64,000 nt of DNA, taken from Colocasia esculenta (lineage: Eukaryota > Streptophyta > Magnoliopsida > Alismatales > Araceae). Location: positions 20,619,346 through 20,683,345 of the forward strand of contig CM024766.1 of the NCBI GenBank assembly GCA_014218235.1. Reading direction: 5' to 3'. Shown here in pieces: positions 43,712-56,626 of this stretch. Position numbers and translations under genes: made by a program. Within the stretch, counting starts at the first letter, position 1, and the number at the start of each line of letters is the position of its first letter. The notes beneath the pieces were generated by a model, which was given only the letters and a program-made list of their open reading frames with translations, had not been told where the DNA came from and did not search any database.

Positions 43712-44441
43712 TGTGGAGGCATTTTCCTTGTTGGGCCGGAGCGGATCAGGCCTGACATTTATATAGGGGAGATGACAGTCGCCGGCGGCGGACGGAGGTT
43801 CCTGCAGTCACCAGAAAATGATCAGGGGGCCCGGTGAAGACCGGGGAAAACCCTCTGATGCCTAAGTCAGTAGGAGGCTCGTAAGGCAAGGGGGGTTTTG
43901 AGTGCAAGAGGGTGTTCGCGTGGAAGGGAACGTACCAGTGCATGGTCCTGTACCTGTACCTTTATAGGTGTAGGTGCGGAGGCAATCGTGCGTAATGTTG
44001 GTAGATCGTGCCTGAAAAGACGCCTAAATGGGTGCGCATAACGGGAGGAGTTATGCACACGGATGTCCGTTGAGATGCCAGGCAGTCAACGCGTCTCTTG
44101 ATGATGGGGCGCGTGGCCTGGGGCGGTTATAACCGTCGTGAGGATACGGAGAGCTGTTCGGCAACCTCTGGACAAGATCACCGAGCAGGTGACCCGCGTG
44201 GTGATGGAACGCATTGATCGGTAGCGTCCGTGGTTGTTCGGTATGAAAAGACAGATGACCTGCTCGGGGATACGCTGCTGCGGAGCTTGACGACGTCCGA
44301 TCACGGGGGTCATACCTTGGAGGTCTTCGAACCGCCCTGATGAGGACGTGGCCCCTTAAGATGATGCCACATTTGTTGACAGGACATGAGAGGGCCGTAA
44401 TGGGCCATCATAGGCTTAGGTGACCAGATTTGGCCACCACA
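43712..44441 (-). repeat. 5' LTR of the Tat/Retand-like element, 730 bp
   Basis: Ends 'tgtggaggc' and 'ggccaccaca' form a TGTGG...CCACA inverted terminus. A minus-strand TATA box is at 43758-43765. The LTR is GC-rich compared with its surroundings. Confidence 0.78.
43758..43765 (-). promoter_or_regulatory. TATA box of the Tat/Retand-like LTR
   Basis: 'tatataaa' on the minus strand, ~50 bp from the LTR edge next to the primer site, preceded by a GC-rich stretch. Confidence 0.5.
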
Positions 44442-44847
44442 GATAGGAATTGGACACAAGTTGAACAGGAGGTTGTAATCACAGAATTTTACCTTCAATA
44501 TAGACACAGATAAAAACCAAAGATGAATCGTGATAACCACCAGGATAGTTGTAAGATATGATAGAAATAAAGTAAGAGGCTAACTATGAAGAGAATATGA
44601 GAAATTAGGGGATCAAAGATGTGTACCTGAGCATTCTATGTCCTATAATGTCACATTCAAAATGCGTCTTTCCCCTATGTTGCGTTGATGCTCGGAGTCA
44701 GTAGATGATGTTTTTTTTTTCCCTTTCTTGCTCCCTAGCCGGCTAGAAAATTATAAGGGCCTCATGTTGTTCCTACCCTTAAAAACCTGCCAAAGCAACC
44801 ACAAAAGGGAGAAAACGCATTATCTCATGATTTTGGTAGCATCTATT
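44442..44847. other. Unassigned spacer
   Basis: About 400 bp between two LTRs with no coding or repeat signal. Confidence 0.4.
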
Positions 44848-46215
44848 AGAGTAACCTGGATTTTTAAGAAAATACAAATAGATAAAAATTTATTGTGAAT
44901 AATTCTATAAGAAAAAAAATAATAGTGTAAGAAGAAACTCACAAACGTTGCAATGAGAGTTGGGCCAAAGAAAGGTTTACTTGGGCTTAAAAGGGAGAAT
45001 AAATCCCTCAAATTCGAAATGCCCAAAAAATCATTATTTAATTAAGTTAAAAAGGCTTAAACCTAAAATTAATGAACCATGAATGGCATCCAAATCCTAA
45101 CTCAATAAGAGAAGGTTGTTTCCTAGCATAACCCTAATCAAAATAGGGAAAGCATGCACCAATTTGAGTAGAAAAAGGAAGAAAATTGCAACCCAACCCT
45201 ACCTTCCAAATGATAGTCCAAATTTGGACTCTTTGAAGCCCTAAATCTATAAATAGGACCCTAAACCCATGCCTAGCCAACCTTGGCGATTTTTGGTGGT
45301 GTTAGGCATGGAGAAGGGTGGATTGGAGAAGGAGATCGCAAGTTCTTCAACATTCTTCAAGTTCTTCATCCTCTACTTCTTTTTAATCAATCAAAGGTAA
45401 GTTATCTCTCAGACTAAACCTATTCTCGTGTTCATGTAGGTGAAATAGCATGTATTCTTGAGTTTCATGCATGTTTTCCTCTTTTTGATTCGCTATATCT
45501 CATGTATTTTGAGTTTGAGTCATGAAATATTAGAGAAAATAATGATTCTGCTTCTGCGTCATAGAAGAGGTGGCTATAAAGATCGCGACTTGTAGTCGCA
45601 CCTTCGAGGTGTACCATGACTTGAAACGTGGTCACCAATTAGACCGCGTTAGACTCTTTTATGTAATCTCGACTTATCTGGCAATGTTTTGAATTGTGTC
45701 GATTGGTCCAATCACGACACCACCCTTTTGAAAATCTGCATTCCTTTTAAACAATACCATAAGTGTGTCGAGCCATGTATTAAAAACATGTTTTTAACTT
45801 AAGCATGTCACTTACAGTAATGTGAATATTGTTATTCTTTTAAAATATCCATCAAAGATACTAATTTCTTATAACTTGTCATACTTGATTTCTACCATCA
45901 TGTCCTTGATCTTATATCTCGATACTCTTATGTCTAGAATCATCCTTAACCTTGTCCTATGGGAATATAAGTTTAGTTCCATGTGATTTCAACTATGTTC
46001 TTGTTTTATGCCATATGAAATCCTTGTTACATTCTTGGCATAATCGATATTTTAGTTAGAACCATGCCGCGTTGACGGTGGCATGATTCAACCACTATTA
46101 TTTTTGTGAACACCCTTGGCATAATTCCCTCTGTCAGATATTCCATCTGGCAAATTGAAAGTTCTTCACTAAGACCACCATAAGAATTTGCTAACCATAG
46201 ATTCCCACATGTCCG
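44848..46215 (+). repeat. Tekay-like LTR fragment
   Basis: The start 'gtaacctggatttttaag' aligns with the LTR start at 7936. A TATA box 'tataaata' is at 45248-45255 and the donor-like 'caaaggtaagttat' at ~45393. A decayed version of the CpG block lies at ~45580-45720 with an inverted repeat at 45696-45720. 'gattcccacatg' at ~46200 matches 9691 in the first element. The right third of the LTR is missing. Confidence 0.68.
45248..45255 (+). promoter_or_regulatory. TATA box in Tekay-like LTR fragment
   Basis: 'tataaata' in a context like 8353-8360, ~145 bp before the donor-like site. Confidence 0.5.
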
Positions 46216-46500
46216 CTGAATAGATTGTTCCATAAAAACCCCGAACACCCCTCTGAAACTATGTCTGACTATGAAGATAGATTTCTATCAACCTTGAGAA
46301 GCATTCACTACTCCGGAAATAGACTCTATATATCCAGTTTGTTTTTTAACACGCCATTTATAGAGCATGTGTCTATAAACACTATGACTCTGGAGACCAC
46401 AACTAAGTTTATTAATGCATCTCCCCTGAAGATCATGACTAGGCATAGCACCCAGGAATTTTTAGTAATTAAAAATTTGAGGTAAATCAAATCATATTAA
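46216..46500. other. Unassigned spacer
   Basis: No feature recognised. Confidence 0.35.
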
Positions 46501-47339
46501 TTAAATAATATTAAATTAGTTCAACACAAAGACATCACATGTACAAAAATAAGTCCACAAATTAAAATAAAATTTGGGTATACTCCAAACATCATTTCCT
46601 AGTTGCCTATACAGAAATCTTGGGCCATGAAAGGTTTTTTGGGCCATGAGTAAAATCAAATAGGAAAATATCCCTGAAACTCATAAAACATAACTAGCTA
46701 AGAATTAGTGGGTAAATTAGTACTCAATACACTATTATTGGACCTCTATAAGTGCTCAAATCGTAGATACATCCTGATGATATGTTTCCCTAGGTGTCTC
46801 CAACCCTAATTGGGAGGGAAATCCCCAAAATATGGTAGAGAATTTCCTAAACTCTTAACCCTAGTTTCTGAGTTCTATTAGGATTGCTAACTTGAAAACA
46901 CCTATAAATTGGAGCCCTCTCTTCCTTGGGACAACCATATCTCAGGCTCGGGTCATGAAGGAAGCTCAAGAGGTGGCTAGAAAGGAGAGGAGGCGACCAA
47001 AACCATAGTTCTTCCCTAAAGTTCATTTCTCTCCTTCATAGGAGTTTTGAGAACTCAAATATAGGTGGTCTCCAAGCCAAACTCTAATTAAAGGCATCCG
47101 TAGATAGATTTATATAAGTAGAATATGTCTACATCATTTTCCCCAATTTTTATGGTGTGTTTGATGTTATTTATTGTGTCAAAATCGAGTCTCATCATGT
47201 ACCCGAGCTATGTATCTTCATTGTATCTCAAGAACACATGCATGATCTTACGATTCCTCGTGTCTGTAAGTTCATCTTGAAGAGTAGAACTCACTCTACC
47301 ATTTTCCCCAATTTTTATCCATTGGGTTTTATGTAATAT
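46501..47339 (+). repeat. Second Tekay-like LTR fragment
   Basis: AT-rich start with 'ttgggccatgag' phrases like the other U3 regions, TATA-like 'tataaatt' at 46903-46910, then a Glu/Arg-rich-looking leader ('gaaggaagctcaagaggtgg') and 'caaatataggtggtctcc', in the same order as 8340-8530. The rest of the LTR is missing. Confidence 0.5.
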
Positions 47340-48083
47340 TCTAGTTTCTCGACTTTCCGTCTGGCATCTTGAATGACTAGCTCCTAACGCATCCGATGTC
47401 ACGTCTTGAGAATTTTGCAGTGGATATATTTAGATTAAAATCAATATTCTGAGACATGAGCAGTCATCAAATCAGCCTCTAACTAGAAGACATTAGATGT
47501 GTATCAACACAAACATAAGGGCCCAAGTAGTGAACATAATCAACTCTTCTTCATTAACTCATAATGCCGAATACAACTCCATTGACTTTAAACTATAATG
47601 ACTCAAGAAAAGAGAAAATTACATATATCCTCACTTCTTACTACATCAATCTACTCTCAAAATAACTAATGATAGACACTAGATTGGAACATGCTCATCA
47701 CTCTAATGCATTCTCATCCAAGTCGTGTCCTTCAGCTTCTTCGTCAATGTCACCTATGATGTTGAGAAGTAGGGAATGAGCAAACTAGCCTAATAATATT
47801 AATATCTTAATGTGCGGACAATGATATAAATGATTAACATTTTAGAAGTAGGCAAACATGATTATCAAGATATGCATGTACGATAAATCCATATAAACAC
47901 GATACGTGAACAAGATAGATTGACCAAGAGTGATTGAACGAGATCTAGAATGATATAACGAGCAAGAACTATCAATAGAGCATTATGTACAAGCACGCAA
48001 GATATCACTTAATTGCAAGAACGCAAGATGTCATTTAATTGGAAGAACGCAGGATGGCCATATCACGTAAACAAGCAAGCACG
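47340..48083 (-). repeat. Eroded gypsy LTR pieces, left of the solo LTR
   Basis: 47340-47410 is a diverged copy of the second element's LTR start ('ttctcgactttccgtctggcatcttgaatgac'-like). From ~47430 the minus strand resembles the last part of Tekay-like LTRs (a 'caggtgacattgacga' splice-like spot at ~47750). The solo LTR at 48084 is inserted in it. Confidence 0.42.
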
Positions 48084-50942
48084 TGGTCGCGCAACATAGT
48101 TGACTGTGCAATTCCGTTGTCCAGAGTCCTCGCACAAGTCAATATGAGCTCTTCCTCTAAACTGTCTCACAAAAATAAAATCATGAAGATGGACTAGCAA
48201 GGTGATGAGAACAGGTCATATCCACAGGGAGACTGAATAAAGTTTGATTTAAACTACTTAAACTTGAAATCAGGAAGATCCAACAGTAAAATTTGACTTA
48301 ATTCCACTTAACCCGCTAAAAGTTCCAGTGCGATTAGAATCCTTCGATATCACAACCAATTGAACAATAACAAAATTTAAATTCCCAAAACATTAAAACT
48401 AAACTGAGAACTCTTTAGAAATCTTTACAGAAGATACCGAAGAACACCCGACCTTCCCAACCACAGTTAATAGCAAAGAAGAAGAAATCAAATGCAAAAA
48501 TTATACAACTTCGGATCTGATCTCCGTCCCCTGCTCTGATTCCAGAAAAAAAGAAATAAAATCCAAAAATCTCCCAAAAATCCCAACTCCCCCAGATGCT
48601 AAACCTCAGCCCAAAACCTCACAGAAATCACAACAGGGACACCTGCAACCGAACCCCCTGATCTGAACAACTTAAAATGCTGAACAAAGAGAAAGAAAAA
48701 TAAGCTGCCTACCTCTCATAGAAGCACAATCCCATCTCACATGCTTACAAAAAGAACAGAAGAAGCATAAGAAGAAAACATAGTGGTCCTCCGAGCAGCA
48801 AGAGAAAGAAATAATGCAGAAGAATTGGACAACGAAATTAAGAAGAAATGGACAAAGTACTTGCCCCTATACCACCCTCACAATTGGCACAGAAGAAATC
48901 GAATTCAAAAAAATTGCACAAAAGAAATCGAACTAAGAATTCTTGCACAGTAGAAAGAAAGAGCAATTGATCTCAGCATAACAGAAGAACTCCATCAGAT
49001 CGATCTCCTCTAAACACAGAAGCTTGCAATATACAGAAGAAATATGGAGCAATTTCCCCTGACCAACCATCTGGAGCAGCCGAATTCCATAAAAATAAAT
49101 GTTAAGCAGTCGGAAGAAGAGAAGAAGAATGCTCAGTCCTCTCACACAGCAGTTAATAGAAAACTGGAAGGAAATTGCAATAGGAAGGCAGAACACATAA
49201 GAAAATGCAAGAAAATTTCTCCAAATGCTCTGAATGCTTACAGAAGAACAGAAACAAACTCTAATTTCTAAACTAAAACTCCCTTACAACTCGAACTCAA
49301 ATCTACTCTGCAATTCTACAAGAAGAAGAAAAATTACAGAAGAGAAATAGCCAGAAAATCTCCAAATCGAACCCCCAGCCCTCCCTTGCTCTGAAGAACT
49401 CTCCTACAAATGCTCAAAACTCTCCAAGGTCGAATCCTAAGAACTGGGAGAGCAGAAAAGACAGGGAAAATGGCAACTAGAAATTCCTAAAAAAATTCTA
49501 ACCAGCCGAAAACCAGACCCCCGAGAAGAGAACTCTGGGGTCCTTTTATAGACACCGGGCATCCTGCTTCCACTCCCATCTGCACCAGGATTGCCAGCTC
49601 TGCAAGCTCGGATCGCCAGCATCGCACGGCCTCCAGCTCAGCATCTGCCTCATCGCACACAGCACCTCTGGCCTGCTACGCACGGGATCTGCCCCATCAG
49701 CTCCACCACGCACACAGCACCTGGTCGCCTTCACACCTTGCACACAGGGGCTCCAGCGCCGCGCCCTCCTGCCGCGCACAGTCCACAGCCGCCTCCCACC
49801 ATCGGACACCTCTGGCAGGACCACCTCAGGATGCCGCCACCTCAGCTGCCATCGCACACACGGGCGCTGGCCGCGCCACAGATCTGCATCTGCTCCTCAG
49901 GCCGCCCACAGGACCACCCACATACCTGGCCAACCGCCGGATGCACAGCAGCGCCATCAGCTACAGCCCATCCAGGGCAGCATCGCCATCCGCCAGCACC
50001 ATTTAATCCGAGCCTCCATCGCACCAGCCATCACCGCGCCTGCACAAATCAACCCACCAGCACCATCGGATGGCCCAGTAGGGACCCCGCCTCCAGCTAG
50101 CCCTCACCCGGCCTTGCACAGCCTCCATTGCGCCATCTGCATCTGCTGCAGCACCTGGCCGCCCACGCCCGCGCCCATCTCTCACCTGGCAGCACCACAC
50201 CGAGCCGCCATGCCCAGACCTGGGCGCCCGAGCTCCTGCTGCTTCGGCCCAGCACAAACCCCAGCCCTGCACACCAGCTCCCGGCTCAGCTGGCCTACCC
50301 AGCCCGCCTCAGCAGGGGCGCCTCCATCACCTTCCCGCCATGCCTCCGCCAGATCACCTGGGCGCTGGCCGCCTTCACATCGCCAGCTTCTTCGGGAAGC
50401 TTCCAATGGATAAGAACATATAATGGAAAAGAAATGGTTAGATTAGTATCGGGTTGTGGTAAAAATGTTTAAATGGGAATGGGGGTTGTGGCATCATGTG
50501 ATTAAAAGGATAATATTGGATATTAAAATATTTTGTTTTAATGGGATTGGGTGGGGGTGTGTGGTATGATGGTGAGATGAGATTAAAAAATATGTAATGG
50601 TCATATGAGGGAGGGGGTATGTGTCATGATTACATTGGGTGAATCAAATTTTTTATTTTTTTATTTTTATACACTAATATTTACAAGAATTAAAAGATAT
50701 TTAAAGTGATAAAAAAATTATTTATATACAGTGTAAAGAAACATAAACTATTCAAAATTTATTGATTTTTATTAAATGAAACTTTAACCATGTGTTCAAC
50801 TCGAGAATTTAACTAATATGTTTTAAATTTTATTTTTGGACGAAATGAAAATTAAAATCAACATACACTTTATTTACAGACAAAGACTGTCTAAACTTAA
50901 CTATATGCATGAATTTTAACACTAAAAATTTTGTAATTATCA
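48084..50942 (-). mobile_element. Athila-like solo LTR, minus orientation, 2.86 kb
   Basis: Starts 'tggtcgcgcaacatagttg', ends 'tttgtaattatca', flanked by GCACG at 48079-48083 and 50943-50947, a perfect 5-bp target duplication. It matches 13071-16128 throughout, with more differences than between those two LTRs, so it is older. TATA at 49544-49550 (minus). The GC-rich block spans ~49555-50405. Confidence 0.92.
49544..49550 (-). promoter_or_regulatory. TATA box of the minus-orientation solo LTR
   Basis: 'tataaaa' on the minus strand at the edge of the GC-rich block, as in the other Athila-like LTRs. Confidence 0.55.
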
Positions 50943-50947
50943 GCACG

Positions 50948-51864
50948 CACGAGCAAGAACTTTTAACATGTAATACTTAATCAGGCACGAAGCCACTAAT
51001 GTGCACCAAGGATCTATTCCACCTTGGAATGCAACTAGGACACGTGTATGTGGTTATTGTATCTAGCATTCAACATGACACTTTTTCCATGCATAAATGC
51101 AACGTCAATAATCATTATACCCCGTGGTTAACAGTATATTTATGACTCGCCATCATTAGGGCTATACTGGAGCCCTTGGACATTCATCGTGCCCAATCAA
51201 CATATCACGATTTTCAAACGTAGATACCCACAGTCATTCATGGCCAATAACAAGAGTTTCAAGAAGTAAAGTCAATATCACGTTCATGATGATTTCAAGA
51301 AAGTTAAGTCATGTGACCATGATATCATGATAACAATAGTCGAGAGAGAATTTCGATAGCATAACGGTGCAATTACACTTTAGTTAAATACTTTCATTAA
51401 TGGCTTGAGTCCATGATTACAAAGTCACAGTCATGAGAAATAGACGAGAAAGGAAGTGCACGTTATCTCCAGGAAACTTCAATGGTACAACCAACTCCGT
51501 CTCCATGAGGGAATCCATGGAGTACGAAGATTTACGGAGGTCTTAGTGAAAAGGTCACTAGTTTGCCAGTACAGAATGACCAACAGAGAGTTTCCAATCC
51601 CCCAAGAAAGGGCTGCATATTTGTGCAAGAGTGTAGTGTAGAACGTATAACACCCCACTTAGACCCGGTCCAGTTATACCAACTCTCATTGAGTCCAAGA
51701 GACGTGCTACATGGGGAACACACCCCAACATATATCAAATGTAGGTTGATTCATTCACAAATAAATACTAATGAAGCGGAAATAAATAACAACTCATCAA
51801 CTTTAATATCCAAGTCCATAGTCTATAAAGAAGTCCACAATAGCTAAGTAGTTCAAATACAATA
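50948..51864 (-). repeat. Eroded gypsy LTR pieces, right of the solo LTR
   Basis: Continuation of the sequence interrupted at 48083. On the minus strand, '...ctaagtggggtgttata' at ~51660-51640 looks like the end of another Tekay-like LTR. No coding frame is recognised. Confidence 0.4.
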
Positions 51865-52602
51865 TGTGACGCCCCGAGTGCAGCGAAAAAACCCGGGTGC
51901 ACATAGATGTCATTCAATCAAGTGTAACAACATGTGGGTAGAAGGAAAATATGACATTATATTTACATATAACAACCTTATATCACACAGTCATAGTTCT
52001 TCACTTGGTAGGTACCAAGTAACTGTAGTATAAAAGTGGTTCTTCATGTCTACTCCTCAGACCCTTGCTCGCCCTCTTCCTTATCAGTCTCACTAGAACC
52101 TAGAAAAAATGTTGTAATCACATTATGAGCTAATTGCTCAGTAGGTAAATTCACATTGCCCGGGGTTTAAGTGATTAAGACATTAAAACAGTGGTACAGA
52201 AACTTGATGAATAAGTATACTGAAAATTGACATAGTACATGGTAATGAGAGGGTATATCAAGCTTAAGTAGAACACCTTGACCCATATGTAGCAAGAAAG
52301 TCACTGTAAGGATGTTAGGCATGTACTATCAAGTAAAGGATAGAATCAGAAACAAGAAGAGTCAAGTAAAACAAGTTTATAAAGGTAAGTTCTCAGGAAG
52401 TGAGAATTTTTCATGTACTGAACAACTAGATATTGAGCATCAAGTACTCACATGTAGACTATCTGAAACCAGATGTCTAGTAAATTTAACATGTACTTTA
52501 AGTGCAATGCCACACCAGACCATTCACACTCCCATGGGCACAAGTACTTTTGGGTGCTCCTCCCAAGACCAGGTCAGGGCCCTTTTATTGGTTCATTCCA
52601 GC

Positions 52603-52969
52603 TAGGGCTGCAAATGGGTCGGGTTCAAAACCGGAAACACAAATTCTGATTCCGATTCCGATAACTGAAATATGATTCCGATTCCGATAAGAATGGTAGT
52701 TCCAATTCCGTTCCGATTTTGATAACATTACCAGAACCGAAATTCCGATAAGGTAAGGTGTTTACCATAATTTTACCTTGAGTTTATGATAATTTATCAG
52801 AATAACCGATACCGATACTGATTTTGATTATTTTTTCAATTCTGATTTCGATAACTTATCGGAATATCCGATACCGATTCCGATAAGCTATCGGTATCAT
52901 ATTCCGATTCTGAAATCGATAATTTTTATCGGAATTGGGTCAGAATATCGGGTTCCGTTTACACCCCTA
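52603..52969. mobile_element. hAT-type MITE, copy 1, 367 bp
   Basis: Ends 'tagggctgcaaatgggtcggg' style and '...ttccgtttacacccct a' form a TAGGG(G/C)TG(T/C)AAACGG inverted terminus. ATTCCAGC at 52595-52602 and 52970-52977 is a perfect 8-bp target duplication, as in hAT elements. The interior is made of 'attccgat', 'ccgataccgat' and 'tatcggaat' words. No coding capacity. Confidence 0.9.
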
Positions 52970-53213
52970 ATTCCAGCATTGTAAATCCATGAGAGATCTA
53001 GAGATCCCAAGTTCTAGACATTGCAAGTGAATTTTCAAGAAAATTTGAGACAAGCTAACAGGTAAGAGTTGATCCATGAATACTTTATAAATCACTTTTA
53101 GAATAGGGAGTAACTTAATAATTATTTTAGGTAAATTTGGAAATTAATATATCATAATTCATGTAAAAGTTATTTCAAGAAAGAACTCTGATTAACAGGG
53201 TGTGTCGACCTAA

Positions 53214-53640
53214 AACATTGAGTGTGTCGACCTGAGTCACTGGAAATAGGGGTTAGGTTGACCCGAATACAGGGTGTGTCAACCTAAATAGAAGAGCGTG
53301 TTGACTCTCTGAAAGGTAGTATCGACTCTCTGAATGGTAGTGTCTACTCTCTGAAGGGTGAGTGTTGACTCTCTGCAGGGTATGAGTCGACTCTCTGAAG
53401 GATAGTGTCGACTCTCTGCAGAGCAGTGTTGACTCTCTGCAGGGTATGAGTCGACTCTCTGAAGGATAGTGTTGACTCTTTGAAGGATAGAGTCGACTCT
53501 CTGCAGGGTAGTGTCGACTCTGTAAGTGCATAGAGTAGACTCTCTGTAGGGTAGTGTCAACTCTCTGAATGAATAGAGTCGACTCTCTACAGGGTAGTGT
53601 CGACTCTCTAAATAGACAGAGTCGACTCTCTCTGGCTTTT
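53214..53640. repeat. GTCGACTCTC ~21-bp repeat array
   Basis: About 16 units of 'gtcgactctctgcagggtagt' style text, period mostly 21-24 bp, preceded by older 'gtgtcgacct' units. It lies in the minus-orientation Tekay-like LTR where other family members have the TCGCG block. The unit contains the GTCGAC palindrome. Long minus-strand frames with RVD/ESR repeats result from the period. Confidence 0.85.
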
Positions 53641-54091
53641 CTAAACCTACTAATCGAAGAGATTGGTCTTACAGAGTTTAACCTCATGTCCTCTATCAAA
53701 AAACATGATATAAATATCAATATCAAGTTTTGAGAAATTAATAATAAATTCTAATTTCATAAGAAATTACATAGGCATGTGATGGTACCAAGAGAAATTA
53801 CATAAATATATAAATGATCCAGAAATCACATGATGGCTTTTTAAAGTGAAACTTCAGATGAAATATTTGTTTCTGATCTATATTAATTGAAATTCTTGAT
53901 TATAAACTTGATTAAGGATCAAGGGAAACATTACTATCTTATAGGTAACGTGAAGATACCTACCTTGTACTTTACTTCCTTCTTCTTTCTTTCCACAAAA
54001 CCCAGTTGGCCTTTACTCCTTCTGTGAAACTCCTTCCTTCCTGGTGTTTCCTCTTCTTCTAAAGCTTCCATCGCCAGCCCCTTTCTATCTA

Positions 54092-54094
<3 letters not shown>

Positions 54095-54132
<38 letters not shown>

Positions 54133-54142
54133 TATATATATA
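54095..54142. repeat. (AT)n microsatellite
   Basis: 48 bases of alternating A and T with one phase slip. On the minus strand it is upstream of the LTR leader, where the TATA box should be. Confidence 0.9.
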
Positions 54143-56626
54143 CTAAACACTTCCACACTCTCACACGTAGCTTTCTCATCATTGCACCCACTTTCTCTTA
54201 ACACCACACACACACTCATGCATGTTACACTAACAAGCACATACTTACACATATGTAGGTACATGCAGAAATGTTTATCCCTTCCCTTGGTATTATTTTA
54301 TCATTCCTTTTTTATACACACACATATATATTTATACTAATACATATATACACTTTTACAAGTGCCTACTATTTTTCCACCGCTTTTTGGAAAACGCACC
54401 TTCTCACGATGGAAAATGTTAATTTAAAAGGAGGAGAAAGAATGGTTTTTAAAGAGATAGATGAGATGATAAAAATGAGTGAAATGGAGGTGAAATGTGT
54501 GTGTGTACACGATGATGTGTGGATTGCGATCGCCAGGTGCACGCGAGCACCGAATGGAACGGGCGTGAGGGAATGTGACGTATACTTACCTTTCACCCGT
54601 AGAAAGCACGGGAGTTACGGTGGGTCTTCCTTCCTCCTTCAATCGACCGGCCGACGAAGAAGATTCAATTTCGGTTGCCTTGCAAGGGGAAAACGACAAG
54701 AAAACAATTGAAAGGAAATTAGATTATGAAGTGTAGTGAAATGCAAACGGGAAAAAAATGTAGAAACATCCAAATGGAGATTAACACACCTCGTGGAGGT
54801 GGTGTTAAACCCCTAAGAAGCGGGTGGGTGAGAAAATGCTATATGGGCGTGTGTGGTAGTGTAAAATGCATGCTCTAATCAAGAAAGAAAATGAAAAGAT
54901 AGGAAGGAGGGATGGCGGTGTAGCCCCGTGGCGGCGGAGGATGAGGAGGACGAGAAGAACGCCGGTGGAGCTCCTTTTTCCATGCTCCAATGCTCGGGAG
55001 CTCCGGCTCGCAGGGAAGACAACACAAGGATGGCGCACGTACCCCGCCTCGACTCCGGAACATGAGCTCCTAATCCGACAGGGCCCCGCCTCGAAGGGTT
55101 GGAGAATTGGAGTTCAGAGGTCGGGGGAGAATTCAACAGGGCTTCACCGTAGTTGAGATGGATGCCAAATAAGCACCCCTCGGGTCTGTATTTATAGCTA
55201 AAATCACGTCCTCTACAGCGGATGCCTATAGAGCATGAAACGCGTCCATCTGACACGCCGTGATTCAGAAGTTCTCTTGATTTGCGTTTGACTTGACATT
55301 TACATGATGATCGTAGCTTACAGCTACGTTGTAAATCGCGTCTGGGTGGCACGCCGCATTTTCTTAGGTAAATCAAATCTCTGATGAAACTTGATTTTGA
55401 TTTGACTGCTTATAAAATGCGGCGTCTAACGCGGACGCGATTCCAACATACATCATGATTATTGACATGGCACCTCTTTAATGTTGTTGACAGGGCGCAG
55501 CCCGAAAGTTTGACTTTTAATCGCGGTGGGTCGGCTGGACGCACATTAGGAGTAGCCCATATGCCAAAATACAAGTGTGATCCGTGTCGGTTAATTCCAC
55601 TGTGGGTCAATACTTCAAAAGGGCTTCCGCTGTTTAGGACGCGATTCAATGAAGTTTAACAGACCCTTAGAGAAAAATTCCTAAAAATCTAGAAAAATAG
55701 AAAAATCACTCAAGAGGTTAATTGAGAAGAGCCACTTCGAGGCATCACGGTATAACATGAGATTTACTCGATGTGCTGCTAAATTGGCGTGTCTACAGCT
55801 GCCTCGCCTTGGCGTCTGCTTGGCAAGGAAGTGAAGCGTAGTGACATGAAATGAAAGAAGTGGAGTGGTATAAATTGAGTGGAACGAAGCAGAATGACTG
55901 AAAAGTAGACGCCAAGGTGTGATGAGACACGCCTTAACAACACATGACTGGAGCCGTTCGTCAACCCAAAATAAAGTGGTTTGTTGATAATTTCTAGGGA
56001 AAACTCAATGCTTGGATGAAAGGGTGTGCACGTGGGCATGGAAAAGGAGAAAGATCAATTTCCAGCATCGGGGAAGTACCTAAGGACACAATCTGTTAGG
56101 TTTCACCTTTGGGGGCATATGCCGCTGCCGTAGGTGGATCTTTGAGAGAGTAACTAAATTGAAAGAGATTCAAGGCAGCGAGTTTCTCAGGCGATGATCT
56201 TCAAACCAACAACACAATGGACCGAGTACTAGACTCAGAGTGGAATATTTCACGTTATCTAGAGTGGAGGAACAAGTGGCTCTCTTCAGTTAAAAGCGAG
56301 AGTGATTCTCCAGAGGTATGCTCAAGGTCCTACATAATGCATGCTGGGCTAAAAGAAAAATTAAAACAAAGGAAAATGTAAGATAATCAAGGATAATATT
56401 GTTACGATGCGGAAGTCAAGATACCAGACGGAACCGTCGTCCTTTCGCAGCGTAATGGCCTATACTCAAGTCATAAGACTCCTCTAGAATCATCATTGTT
56501 TTTGGCGGAGGAGGGGAACTCAAATTCCATATTTGTCAGAGCCTCGAGGTCCTTGATGTGCTCTAATAAAGTATACCATATAGTAAGATGCAATATCTAC
56601 AATACCGGGATGGCGGCCACCTAGAA
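54143..56626. other. Unassigned region with minus-strand promoter-like site and GCGTCC words
   Basis: On the minus strand a TATA-like 'tataaata' at ~55188-55195 is followed by a GC-rich leader (55160-54870) and a donor-like 'aaaggtaagtatacg' at ~54590, as for a gene or LTR start, but no domain is seen. 55200-55640 carries GCGTCC/GGACGC words in both orientations. 55800-56626 is mixed sequence without a recognised gene. The solo LTR at 56627 interrupts it and it continues at 60840. Confidence 0.45.

Larger units (their letters stand above)
42683..44441 (-). mobile_element. Tat/Retand-like Ty3/gypsy fragment: 5' LTR and leader, minus strand
   Basis: A 730-bp LTR (43712-44441) is followed on the minus strand by a primer site of the Tat/Retand type and ~1 kb of leader with a 39-bp tandem repeat. 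No gag, pol or second LTR is present to the left, so the element is truncated; its left limit near 'ccgccacattctccc' (42683) is a guess. Confidence 0.65.
51865..54142 (-). repeat. Tekay-like LTR, minus orientation, left end at 51865
   Basis: 'tgtgacgccccgag' (51865) is the reverse of the usual LTR end 'ggggcgtgaca'. On the minus strand 'ctgagcaattagctcataatg' at ~52110-52140 corresponds to 'ctgggcgttatcgctcacc' in the first element, and a donor-like 'aaggtaggtatcttcac' lies at ~53965-53950. The LTR contains a hAT MITE (52603-52969) and a repeat array (53214-53640). The upstream limit is uncertain: the expected TATA region is an AT microsatellite at 54095-54142. Confidence 0.6.

Noticed and set aside
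53253..53726. 157-codon minus-strand frame with ESR/RVD repeats
   Set aside because: The frame is a by-product of a ~21-bp tandem repeat; a second minus frame over the same array is also open.
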